Part shown: piece by piece, positions 38,414-46,412 of the stretch
How positions within the stretch are numbered: position 1 is the first letter of the stretch
Layout: every line of letters begins with the position of its first letter
Source of the DNA: Ktedonobacter robiniae
Lineage (GTDB): Bacteria > Chloroflexota > Ktedonobacteria > Ktedonobacterales > Ktedonobacteraceae
DNA length: 64,000 nucleotides
Reading direction: 5' to 3'
NCBI RefSeq assembly: GCF_016587375.1
Contig: NZ_BNJG01000003.1
Coordinates: 682,001-746,000 of the forward strand
Position numbers and translations under genes: made by a program
The notes under the pieces: model-generated
The model's database searches: none
What the model was told of the DNA's origin: nothing
The model's input: the letters and a program-made list of their open reading frames with translations, nothing else

Positions 38414-38656
38414 TTAGAGAAGATAGGCTTCCCAAGCTTGAGCCAGGCGCTTCATTCCCCCCTGAAGTATCTCTTCGTCGAGAAGAAAAGGCAAACGGAC
38501 ATAGGCCTAATGCGAAGCATCAAACGAGAATAACGTTCCTGGACAAATCACCACGCCAGAACGGAGAGTCTGAAGGGCAACCGTCAAACGGCGATATAAT
38601 GGCCCTTTGCCTGTTGACCAGGGGCCAAGGAGATGGGCAATCTGCTGAATCTCCAT
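38414..38656 (-). pseudogene. MocR/GntR-family aminotransferase-like regulator remnant
   Basis: Minus-strand reading from ATG 38656 gives MEIQQIAHLLGPWSTGKGPL, typical of a GntR-type helix-turn-helix of MocR regulators, followed directly by CPGTLFSFDASH, an in-frame TAG (codon at 38507-38509) and AYVRLPFLLDEEILQGGMKR, which resembles the C-terminal end of the fold I aminotransferase domain. The intervening several hundred codons are deleted. The regulator is therefore dead. It is divergent from the MFS transporter gene, the classical location for a MocR partner. Confidence 0.75.
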
Positions 38657-38770
38657 TTTTCATACCAATCTCCCTTTAATTGGACCTATTTTTCCGAACC
38701 ATATTCTTTTATAGTGGATGGCAAGTGAACCTGTCAAGAATGCAAGTACGCAAGAAAAAAGGAAAAAAAG

Positions 38771-39976
38771 ATGTGGTTTCGTATTCTGGTGCTGGCTATC
38801 GGTGGTTTTGCGCTCGGAACAAATGGTTTTGTGGTGGTCGGCATTTTACCTGAGATCGCTCATGAGCTCCACGTGCCGATTGACCTGGTTGGTCAACTGG
38901 AAACCGTTTTCGCGTTGACCTATGCGCTGGGAGCGCCTGTGCTGGCTGCTGTAGCTGGCAATATCGCGCGCAAGCGTTTATTGTTATTCGGCCTCCTGCT
39001 GGTGGTCATGATGAACCTGCTGGCTACGGCTATCCCCAACCTGGCTGTCTTATTCGTCACGCGCATGCTCTCGGCCATAGGTGCGGCTCTCTATACCCCC
39101 ACCGCATCCTCAGTTGCTGCCTCTTTCGCGCCTGAGGAAAAGCGCGGGCGGGCCCTAGCGCTGGCGATGGCAGGGTTGACGCTGGCGATGGTCCTGGGGG
39201 TACCGCTGGGCATCTTTATTAGTTCTGCATGGGGCTGGCACATGACCTTTGCGTTCATTGCTTGCCTGAGTGGACTGGCCTTTCTTGGCATTCTCGTGCT
39301 CTTCCCTACCATTGCCAATCCGCCCAAAATTGGGCTGCGCGCCCGCCTGGCTCTCTTACGCCGACCAGTGTTGCTGGTAACCTTGTTGAACACCGCTCCG
39401 TGGGTCCTGGGGTACTTTGTCGTCTACACCTATCTCAGCTCTATCTTGCAGCAAGTCACCCACCTGGACGGAGTCGGAATCAGCAAAATGTTCCTGCTCT
39501 TCGGCCTGGCGGGGATCGTGGGAAATGCCCTGGCAGGATATAGCACGGACCGTTGGGGAGCGATGCGTACGCTGGTCTTGGCCTCGCTCGCCCTGGGACT
39601 GATCCTCTGCGCATTCCCTTATGTCGCCACTTCGTTCACCGGAGCAGCCGCGCTCATCCTCATCTGGGGAGTTTTTGACTCAATGACTATCCCTCCTCAG
39701 CAGCATCGTCTGCTGGCACTGACCACAGAAATACCTGGTGTGATCCTCTCGCTCAACAGCTCGGTGATCTACCTCAGTAGCGCGGGCGGGTCAGCACTGG
39801 GTGGATTGCTTATCCATTTCACCTCTCTCACTGCGCTCGGTTGGGTCGGCGGCATCTGCCAATTTCTTGCGCTGGGCGTCCTGTTCTGGAGTTCGCACCT
39901 GATGAACAAAGCTCAGCAAAAAGAGTTGAAAAGAAAGGAAGAACCATGTCCGGCCAGCATGTCCGTCTCACAATGA
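38771..39976 (+). CDS. MFS transporter, DHA1/AraJ-like
   Basis: 401 residues, twelve predicted membrane helices. It contains the MFS motif region GNIARKRLLLFGLLLVVMM and ATSFAPEEKRGRALAL-like loops. Likely an efflux protein for drugs or amino acids (family-level inference). ATG 38771 is preceded by AAGGAAAAAAAG. Its end overlaps the phzF remnant start by 31 bases. Confidence 0.88.
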   Translation: MWFRILVLAIGGFALGTNGFVVVGILPEIAHELHVPIDLVGQLETVFALTYALGAPVLAAVAGNIARKRLLLFGLLLVVMMNLLATAIPNLAVLFVTRMLSAIGAALYTPTASSVAASFAPEEKRGRALALAMAGLTLAMVLGVPLGIFISSAWGWHMTFAFIACLSGLAFLGILVLFPTIANPPKIGLRARLALLRRPVLLVTLLNTAPWVLGYFVVYTYLSSILQQVTHLDGVGISKMFLLFGLAGIVGNALAGYSTDRWGAMRTLVLASLALGLILCAFPYVATSFTGAAALILIWGVFDSMTIPPQQHRLLALTTEIPGVILSLNSSVIYLSSAGGSALGGLLIHFTSLTALGWVGGICQFLALGVLFWSSHLMNKAQQKELKRKEEPCPASMSVSQ

Positions 39977-40754
39977 CCCTATTCCTCGCTTACTATCACG
40001 TTGATGTCTTCAGCGCCCGCTCATTTACGGGCAACAGTCTGACTGTCTTTCCGGCCAGCGAAGGGTTGAGCCGCGAGCAAATGCAGCGTATTACTTAGGT
40101 GCGGCTAGCGTTCTGCATGAGCTGAACAGCGCGGAGGAATCCCGCACCTGGAGTTTCATTCTCCCGCAAAAGACCGTACAGGTGACGACGAGGCAAGATG
40201 GAAACCATTATCACGCGCTCCTCGATCAGGGTCAACCAACATTTTTCGGCAAGGTAGAGCAGGGGCTGGCTGGCGAACTGCTCGCGGCGCTGAACCTGAC
40301 ACCAGCTAATCTTGCTGCTGAGCTCCCCCTGGAGGTCATCAGCACTGGGCTGCGCTATCTGATCGTGCCTATCAGGCAGGGACTGGCGCATGCCCGGATC
40401 GTGCATCCCGCCTTTGAAGGGCTCCTGGCAAAGGCAGGCGCGCAGTTCGCCTATGTGCTCGACGTTCCAACCCTGGAAGGCCGGCACTGGAATAACGATG
40501 GGCGACTTGAGGATGTCGCGACAGGGAGCGCCGCCGGAACAGTTGGTGCGTACCTGGTAAAGCATGGCCTTGTCCAATCAGACCAGGATTTCCTGCTCCA
40601 CCAGGGACGTTTCACCGGCAGACCCAGCCAGATGCACATTCGTATTAAGGGACAGCTTGACGCTATCCAGGCGGTACTGGTAGGCGGCGATGTCTCGCTT
40701 ATCGCCCAGGGAAGGCTGCTTTCCCTCCCGGGCGAATCTGTGAACAGAAACTGA
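39946..40754 (+). pseudogene. PhzF-family isomerase gene with internal deletion and frameshift
   Basis: The first part from ATG 39946 (AAGGAAG upstream) reads YYHVDVFSARSFTGN and VFPASEGLSREQMQ, exactly a PhzF N-terminus, then stops at 40096. In another frame LGAASVLHELNSAEESRTW continues the family sequence, through EDVATGSAAGTVGAYL to the C-terminus. About 40 expected residues are missing, including the LSET segment with the catalytic Glu and the GHPT loop. So the enzyme is dead. Confidence 0.85.
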
Positions 40755-40813
40755 TAGCTCTGCTCACAGATGCTCTTTCTCAAAGGGAAGATACATCCAG
40801 AGAAACGGAGAAC

Positions 40814-41239
40814 ATGATGAATCGTGAAGGATTGAACAGCTCAGAAATCGAAGCGCCCGTTGGTCCATTTTCTCATGTCGTCAGGGCTGGCGACTTGCTG
40901 TACATTTCTGGGCAGACTGGACAGAGGTCGCACACTGGCACACCAATTGGAAACGACATTGCGGAACAGACGACGCAAATCTTCGAGAACCTCAAAGCGG
41001 TCCTGAGGACAGTCAATTGCGATTTGAGCCATATCGTCAAGGTGACGGTGTTTCTCACAAATATAGATGATTTTGCCGCCATGAACGCCGTGTATGCCCA
41101 CTATTTCGATCTCCCTTATCCCGCGCGCTCGACCATTGCGGTCAAAGCGCTTCCGCTCGGTGCGCTGGTAGAAGTTGAGTGTATCGCGAAGGTGGAAGAT
41201 GAAAATACCTCTGATGGAAGCGAAAGACCATCTTTGTAG
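40814..41239 (+). CDS. RidA (YjgF/YER057c/UK114) family deaminase
   Basis: 141 residues; hydrolyses reactive imine/enamine intermediates from PLP enzymes (known role). Landmarks SGQTGQ, NLKAVLRTVNCDLSHIVKV and PARSTIAVKALPLGALVEVE with the conserved Arg. ATG 40814 begins directly after GGAGAAC. It is the last gene of the cluster with MFS, phzF remnant and mocR remnant, and is the only one beside the pump that looks intact. Confidence 0.93.
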   Translation: MMNREGLNSSEIEAPVGPFSHVVRAGDLLYISGQTGQRSHTGTPIGNDIAEQTTQIFENLKAVLRTVNCDLSHIVKVTVFLTNIDDFAAMNAVYAHYFDLPYPARSTIAVKALPLGALVEVECIAKVEDENTSDGSERPSL

Positions 41240-41257
41240 CCTTGAAGGAGCCTGACA

Positions 41258-41327
41258 GAGGAAAGCCCAGGATACGGTAAAAACCACTCATAGTGATAGA
41301 TTTTTATCCGTATCCTGGACTTTCCTC
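41258..41327. terminator. Long hairpin, nearly perfect, between convergent genes
   Basis: Arms 41258-41283 and 41301-41327, about 25 paired bases with one mismatch and one bulge. It lies between the RidA stop and the DUF2277 stop, so it probably acts in both directions. Confidence 0.75.
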
Positions 41328-41371
41328 GAGTGTTCAAGCAAACCTGGACTTCCTCCGCTCGCCAATATTGG

Positions 41372-41626
41372 TTATGCACGGCGTGCGCGCGCTTTGGCAG
41401 CCTCTTCCTCGCGATTCTTTGGTGAAGTGTGCGTCTCCAAAGAATCAAGGAGCGTACTGGTGATGACTGCTATCTCAGCAACGGCGGCATTGAAGGCGGC
41501 TTCATTGGCCTGCGATGGCTTATTGTAACCGCTAACCTTACGCACAAATTGTAAAGCCGCCTGGCGAATTTCTTCTTCAGTCGCCGGCGGCTCAAAGTTA
41601 AAGAGCGCCTTGATATTTCTACACAT
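41372..41626 (-). CDS. DUF2277 family protein
   Basis: 84 residues. The family signature MCRNIKALFNFEPPATEEEI opens the protein, then QFVRKVSGYNKPSQANEAAF and the charged C-terminus. DUF2277 proteins are small, helical and widespread in soil bacteria; function unknown. Stands alone on the minus strand. Confidence 0.92.
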   Translation of the reverse strand: MCRNIKALFNFEPPATEEEIRQAALQFVRKVSGYNKPSQANEAAFNAAVAEIAVITSTLLDSLETHTSPKNREEEAAKARARRA

Positions 41627-41742
41627 ATGTCTCCCCTCATTTCCCAGATCAATTCTCTACTATATAGGTATTCTCACCAACAGCAGCCAAATCGGAAAAG
41701 GGGTCCAGGGGGTTTCCCCAGCCCCTTTTTCTTTCTTTTCAC

Positions 41743-42369
41743 TCATCCTATAGAATAGGCTGTTAAGAGAGTCACATACGCAATGATACGCACCGATGCC
41801 GCGATAATCGTCATAAAGGCGAGTTTTGATTGAAGTATGCCTGGTATGTTGAATGCATAGCCAATCACCAATACCAGAAAACCAAGGCTCATGATCAAGC
41901 TAAAACGGGTAGATTTTGACACATAAAGTGTGGCATACCGGACGAAGGCGCAGGTATAGATAATCATGCGGCAGGCATTGAGCGCCAGAGATATCTGAGG
42001 GCCGGGAACCGGTGGGTAGAATGGCGTTAAAAGCACTACAATAAGGAAGAGCGCCATCTCAACTACCTGCCAACGTTTGAGCTGCTGCATCTGGTCATGA
42101 GACTTCACCAGAGAACTTAGAAAGATAAAGAGACCCCCACCACACGCACCAAACGACCTTGTCCAATCCGTCGCAAACGTGTTGCCCCCGATATGTGCAT
42201 CGCCAATGGTACCGACAAACGTACCTAAAGAAATAGAGGCCATCGCAAGCCCCAACACAAAGAGCATATCACTACGAGAGAGCCGGTAGACATAAAAAGC
42301 TCTCAGAGAAATAATGAGACAGACAGTGCCAATTGGAATAGACATCAAATTTGCAATTTGACTGATCAT
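41743..42369 (-). CDS. Uncharacterised six-helix membrane protein
   Basis: 208 residues with about six hydrophobic segments (LMSIPIGTVCLIISLRAFYV, MLFVLGLAMASISLGTFVGT, WQVVEMALFLIVVLLTPFYP and others). No family motif recognised. It lies 36 bases downstream of the GAF-like gene at 42406-43344 in the same direction, so the two are probably co-transcribed. AGGGG upstream of the start. Confidence 0.8.
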   Translation of the reverse strand: MISQIANLMSIPIGTVCLIISLRAFYVYRLSRSDMLFVLGLAMASISLGTFVGTIGDAHIGGNTFATDWTRSFGACGGGLFIFLSSLVKSHDQMQQLKRWQVVEMALFLIVVLLTPFYPPVPGPQISLALNACRMIIYTCAFVRYATLYVSKSTRFSLIMSLGFLVLVIGYAFNIPGILQSKLAFMTIIAASVRIIAYVTLLTAYSIG

Positions 42370-42405
42370 ATACTATTTCCCCTGACTAACATGTTTTTCG
42401 CGTTT

Positions 42406-43344
42406 CTAGAACAGTGAATCGATAATCGAAAAATTCTCGAGAGGCTTTTCGTCCAGCGTTGAGAGCTGAATTTTCTGCTGATTGAGTAAATAGCGAAATG
42501 TCTCAGTGCCCTCTTGTGGTCCAAAAGCGAGGCCTTTCATGAGGTCGGCCATGGTCTTGCGCCCATCAATTGCCGCATAGAGACGCCTGGCGTTCTTGTC
42601 CTCAAGGATCGCTGCATTCGCGAATGGGTTATCCGCCTGAAACGCCTCCAGGTCTTGCGTGCGTCGGGGCACAATATCTGCGAGCGTCAGGCCTGAAAAA
42701 AACTTCCTTGACTGCTTATCGAGAGTTGGCGACAAGAGAGCATCAGGAGCGGCAAGAAAGCGACGATTGATCAAAATACGCAAGGCCTGCTCTAAAATAA
42801 AGGCGATGGCGCGCTCCTGCTCTTTTGAGAGGGGAGCTTGTGAGAAGAATGAGACAATTATGGTCAGAGGCGTAGAACTCTGCTTTCCCTCCGACTCTCT
42901 CCTCGCGGGAGGGAGCAGCATCTCATGCTGCAAAAAATATCCAGCCCAATATTGTAAGCCATAGCGAGTCAAGAAGGAGGCCAGTACAGGAGAGAAAACA
43001 TCTGCAACAGGGAGAGATGCTATACCATGTTGCTCCAGCAAGAGACGATCCACCACAGATACTATATACTGATTTATTGTCGCCTGTTGCGGTAAAGATG
43101 GGAGCTGGCTCGCGCTGGCTCGCGCCTCAGCATGCAACTCTCCATTACGATCCACTTGCATTGTCCAGAACTGGACAACAGGTATGCCCAAATATTGTCC
43201 AATCTTGTCCGACAACCAGAGCAACACTTCATCTACGTGATGCATGGTAACCGTTGCTTGCAAAAGCTGAGCCACGAGAGAAATCGGCTGCTTTCTCTCT
43301 CCCATTGATTGAGATGGGTCAGGTACATGATGCTTATCTTGCAT
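42406..43344 (-). CDS. Uncharacterised protein, GAF-like plus winged-helix-like C-terminus
   Basis: 312 residues. N-terminal third (VAQLLQATVTMHHVDEVLLW, EYLGIPVVQF-like) resembles a GAF-type sensor domain preceded by a coiled region. The C-terminal 80 residues, with RRLYAAIDGRKTMADLMKGL and TFRYLLNQQKIQLS, resemble a winged-helix/PatA-type domain. No kinase module. Forms a pair with the membrane protein gene downstream. Function is not known. Confidence 0.7.
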   Translation of the reverse strand: MQDKHHVPDPSQSMGERKQPISLVAQLLQATVTMHHVDEVLLWLSDKIGQYLGIPVVQFWTMQVDRNGELHAEARASASQLPSLPQQATINQYIVSVVDRLLLEQHGIASLPVADVFSPVLASFLTRYGLQYWAGYFLQHEMLLPPARRESEGKQSSTPLTIIVSFFSQAPLSKEQERAIAFILEQALRILINRRFLAAPDALLSPTLDKQSRKFFSGLTLADIVPRRTQDLEAFQADNPFANAAILEDKNARRLYAAIDGRKTMADLMKGLAFGPQEGTETFRYLLNQQKIQLSTLDEKPLENFSIIDSLF

Positions 43345-43470
43345 AGATGCCTTTCTATACAGGCGTGAATGATACCAGCCACGGAAAAATCCAGCGTCTG
43401 TGATTTTCTACAAGGATTGTTGTATGAAAAGTAAACGCCACGGTTGCTCTTTTTTATCGGAAAGCTAATT

Positions 43471-43526
43471 ACTTCTGCTGGGAAAACCCCGGGCGCGTTC
43501 GCGCTCGGGGTTTTCCCAGCAGAAGT
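43471..43526. terminator. Hairpin with 21-bp perfect arms and inner GC stem
   Basis: Arms 43471-43491 and 43506-43526; the 14-base loop can form a further GCGC stem around GTTC. It lies upstream of both divergent genes in the gap 43345-43649, where no gene was seen. Its role there is unclear, since no gene ends near it. Confidence 0.7.
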
Positions 43527-43649
43527 AGACGTAAACATGGGTTTACATATGCTATATACTATCGGAAGTAGATAACGTCGTAGCTTGTAAGTATGAAGAT
43601 ATTTAGACAGGAAATACTCACAAGTATTGCATGAGGACGAGAGAAGTAC

Positions 43650-44336
43650 ATGCCGAAACAAACCACCCACCTCCCTACAAAGAGCCAGCGTCAGCAAGAG
43701 CGCCGTGAGAGACAGCGCCTCGAGAGAGAGAGGCAGTTACGCGCCAAGCGCAACCGGAACATTATCATTGCAGCTGTTATTGTTGTGGCCCTCCTGGCAA
43801 TTGGTGGCGTCACCTGGACATTATGGAAGCCTGCTCAGGCCGCCAACTCTTCCAGCACCTCCGCAACAGCAACCGCTTCCAGCAATACGAATACCAGCGA
43901 CAACCCCTTGTATCCCTCCGTTAATGGGATCGCTTGCCAGGGCAACGAACAGCTTGACTACCATATCCATGCCCATCTATCCATCTATATCAATGGGCAG
44001 CAGGTTCAAGTTCCTCAATCTATTGGCATTGCCAGCGACAACTCCTGTATTTACTGGCTCCATACTCACGATACTTCGGGCATCCTTCATATTGAGTCGC
44101 CAAAGACCAAGACGTATGCGTTGGGGGACTTCTTACAGATCTGGCATGGGCGCTTCCCCGAATTGCAGTATCCCGCCCAGCTCAGCCAGACCAGCGGCTG
44201 GACTGTCTACGTAAACGGCAAGCAATATAACGGCGATATCAACTCAGTCCCTCTGAACGCTCACGCTTTGATTACCCTGGCCTACAACTCACCAGGCATC
44301 ACTCCCGATACCACGTACAACTGGCAGGGCCTGTAA
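43650..44336 (+). CDS. Membrane-anchored protein with HIHAHL and HTHD histidine motifs
   Basis: 228 residues: 35-residue very basic N-terminus (RQQERRERQRLERERQLRAK), one membrane helix (IIIAAVIVVALLAIGGVTWT), a Ser/Thr/Asn linker, and an extracellular domain with DYHIHAHLSIYINGQ and YWLHTHDTSGILHIESP, followed by VYVNGKQYNGD. These His-rich motifs could bind metal (inference). I have seen similar sequences in hypothetical proteins of Actinobacteria and Chloroflexota but cannot assign a function. ATG 43650 follows GAGAGAAG. Confidence 0.8.
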   Translation: MPKQTTHLPTKSQRQQERRERQRLERERQLRAKRNRNIIIAAVIVVALLAIGGVTWTLWKPAQAANSSSTSATATASSNTNTSDNPLYPSVNGIACQGNEQLDYHIHAHLSIYINGQQVQVPQSIGIASDNSCIYWLHTHDTSGILHIESPKTKTYALGDFLQIWHGRFPELQYPAQLSQTSGWTVYVNGKQYNGDINSVPLNAHALITLAYNSPGITPDTTYNWQGL

Positions 44337-44360
44337 TCTCTAACCAGGTTTCTCATAAAG

Positions 44361-44392
44361 AAGGAGGCACCAGGATTGCCTGGTGCCTCCTT
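44361..44392. terminator. Rho-independent terminator, 14-bp arms
   Basis: Arms 44361-44374 and 44379-44392, four-base loop, then TTTTGTTCTTT. Between the convergent His-rich and ClbS-like genes. Confidence 0.85.
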
Positions 44393-44399
44393 TTGTTCT

Positions 44400-44897
44400 T
44401 TAATTAGTTTTGGCGCTGGCCAGCCAGTGTAAGACGTTGACACGATGCTCTTTATAGTGCTCATAGGTATCGCCAGCGATGGACTCCCAGACTACATTCC
44501 CTTGCTCGCGCCAGGGGAAAGGCTCGTTCAAGGACTGCTCACTCAAGCCCTCAAGCGCGCCGAGTACCCCCTGGTATCCCTCCTGTAGATTGGCGAGCAC
44601 CTCCTTTAGAGAGCGATCCTTGTTCTGCTGATAGAAATGTTCGTTTTCCTCATCCTCCGTTTCCAAACCAGGGACGAACGCGTCCGGTTTCTGACCAGTA
44701 GGTATCGCTCGCAAGGAAGCTAGCAAATAGTTTTGCCAGACCGCAAGATGAGCCAGGTTATCCTTGACGGACCAGACCCCGTTGACTCCCGGCGTAGTCG
44801 CTTGCTCCTCACTTAAAGAGCTTACAAGCTCCATCAACTGCCCATAGCCCTGCTGAATATGCTCTTGCAGATCCTTCTTTTGCATATGCTTCGACAT
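44400..44897 (-). CDS. ClbS/DfsB-like four-helix bundle protein
   Basis: 165 residues from ATG 44897, the first ATG with a nearby AAAGGA. The SVKDNLAHLAVWQNYLLA segment with conserved His and the C-terminal GDTYEHYKEHRVNVL match the ClbS/DfsB (DinB-like) family, whose members include colibactin self-resistance proteins. Actual role unknown. Confidence 0.8.
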   Translation of the reverse strand: MSKHMQKKDLQEHIQQGYGQLMELVSSLSEEQATTPGVNGVWSVKDNLAHLAVWQNYLLASLRAIPTGQKPDAFVPGLETEDEENEHFYQQNKDRSLKEVLANLQEGYQGVLGALEGLSEQSLNEPFPWREQGNVVWESIAGDTYEHYKEHRVNVLHWLASAKTN

Positions 44898-44995
44898 AGA
44901 AAAGCATCCTTTCACTTTATAGTAATGGTCATTACCCTCTAATGATACTGTCAAAAGCGGATAAGGTCATTCCTGATTGCAGTTTCAGAAGACTC

Positions 44996-45078
44996 TTGAC
45001 AGAAGAAAAATATGCAAGGTATACTTGATTTGAGACCGATTGGTCTCAAAAATTTGCCGCAAAAACAAACCGATCGGT
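44996..45078 (+). promoter_or_regulatory. Promoter with two TetR-type operators
   Basis: TTGACA at 44996-45001 and TATACT at 45020-45025, spacing 18. Downstream are GAGACCGATTGGTCTC at 45032-45047 and ACCGATCGGT at 45069-45078, sharing ACCGAT-NGGT. The downstream operon ends in a TetR gene, so these are likely its autoregulatory operators. Confidence 0.8.
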
Positions 45079-45132
45079 CTGATTATTGCCAGCCCTCTCC
45101 TGCCTATGGCAGTCACGACAAAGGAGAAAATC

Positions 45133-45771
45133 GTGCGCAACACTGTTCTATCTCCCTCGCCCCATCAAAAAACAATCATGACGGCTGCCGGGCCAATTTA
45201 CCTGCGCTCCCACTGCTCGCCCCTCTTTATCCAAGAGCTTGATCCGGATAGTGGCATGCGTGCCTTTACGCGCCTGCCGGAGCATGAACATGCGCTCCTC
45301 TTGCAGATCGCGGAGCGGGAGGATACAATGCTCACCATCGCCTATACACCGGCTGGCACCATTGTTGGACACATTGCCCTCTGCCCGGTTGATGCCTGGT
45401 GGCAAAATCTGGAGGCTGCCTATGAGATCGGCCTGGAGGTCAGTTCCAACTGGAGGCAGCTTGGCATCGCACATCAGCTAATGCAACTGGTCTTTGCGGA
45501 GACAACCTATGAGGAGATCATTGTGCTCGGTATGGGACTCTACTGGCACTGGGATATGGCTGGCCTGGGGCTGGACGCTTTCAGGTACCGCGAGATGCTG
45601 GAACGTTTCTGCGCGGCCTATGGCTTCACAGAATATCTGACCTCTGAACCAAATATTCGCATGCATCCGGCTAATATCTTCCTCGCCCGCCTGGGCAAGA
45701 ATGCCAGGCAAGCATTAGTCAAGCAATTCTTTGCTTGCCTGCTTCGCTCAAATACACTGCCAGGGCTATAA
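45133..45771 (+). CDS. GNAT acetyltransferase, AcuA-like
   Basis: 212 residues from GTG 45133, chosen because AAGGAG precedes it by six bases. N-terminal variable part, then a GNAT core with IGLEVSSNWRQLGIAHQLMQ (acetyl-CoA site region). The later part YWHWDMAGLGLDAFRYREML and HPANIFLARLGK resembles AcuA of Bacillus acetoin utilisation, which acetylates acetyl-CoA synthetase. No acu or acs gene lies nearby, so the substrate is open. It is followed by the TetR gene after 25 bases, as one operon. Confidence 0.8.
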   Translation: MRNTVLSPSPHQKTIMTAAGPIYLRSHCSPLFIQELDPDSGMRAFTRLPEHEHALLLQIAEREDTMLTIAYTPAGTIVGHIALCPVDAWWQNLEAAYEIGLEVSSNWRQLGIAHQLMQLVFAETTYEEIIVLGMGLYWHWDMAGLGLDAFRYREMLERFCAAYGFTEYLTSEPNIRMHPANIFLARLGKNARQALVKQFFACLLRSNTLPGL

Positions 45772-45796
45772 GGAATATGCCCGGAAGGAGCAAACA

Positions 45797-46402
45797 ATGA
45801 GTAAAGGGAGCGAGACGCGCAAAATGATCCTTGCCCGCGCGGCCCCCGTTTTTAATCAACAGGGCTACGTCGGCTCCTCGCTTACAGACCTGATGCGCGC
45901 AACCGGCCTCGAAAAGGGCGGCATCTATAACCACTTCTCCAACAAAGAACAACTGGCACTCGAAGCCTTCGAGTACTCCCTATCCCTGCTGGAACAGAGC
46001 ATGCGGCAGGCGCTTCAGGAAAAAAAGCACGCCCTTGATCGCCTGCTGGCCCTGTTAAAGTATTTTCAGGGTATCATCGAAGATCCACCAGTAGAGGGAG
46101 GCTGCCCCATTCTAAACCTGGCTGTAGAGGTGGATGATACCAACCCCATCTTACGTACGCGGGCGCGTCAGGCCATGGATAGGCTCCAGGAGACACTACG
46201 GCGCATCATTATACGAGGGATCGAGCGCCAGGAGTTACGCGCAGACATCGATATAGAGACCTGGATCACAACCTGTATTGCCACCATGGAGGGCGCGATC
46301 ATGCTCAGTAAGCTCTACCAGGATCCTGTCTATATCCGCCGCGCCGCTGCCTCCATGGAGGCAAGTATCAAGTATACTCTCGCCCTGCTTTCGCCTTCCT
46401 AG
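45797..46402 (+). CDS. TetR family transcriptional regulator
   Basis: 201 residues from ATG 45797 (GGAAGGAGC upstream). Helix-turn-helix in residues 10-55: GYVGSSLTDLMRATGLEKGG and IYNHFSNKEQLALEAF. The ligand domain begins after residue 60 and contains GGCPILNLAVEVDD, as in a common TetR subgroup. Presumably represses its own operon through the operators at 45032 and 45069 (inferred). Confidence 0.93.
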   Translation: MSKGSETRKMILARAAPVFNQQGYVGSSLTDLMRATGLEKGGIYNHFSNKEQLALEAFEYSLSLLEQSMRQALQEKKHALDRLLALLKYFQGIIEDPPVEGGCPILNLAVEVDDTNPILRTRARQAMDRLQETLRRIIIRGIERQELRADIDIETWITTCIATMEGAIMLSKLYQDPVYIRRAAASMEASIKYTLALLSPS

Positions 46403-46412
46403 CGCTCAGAAG

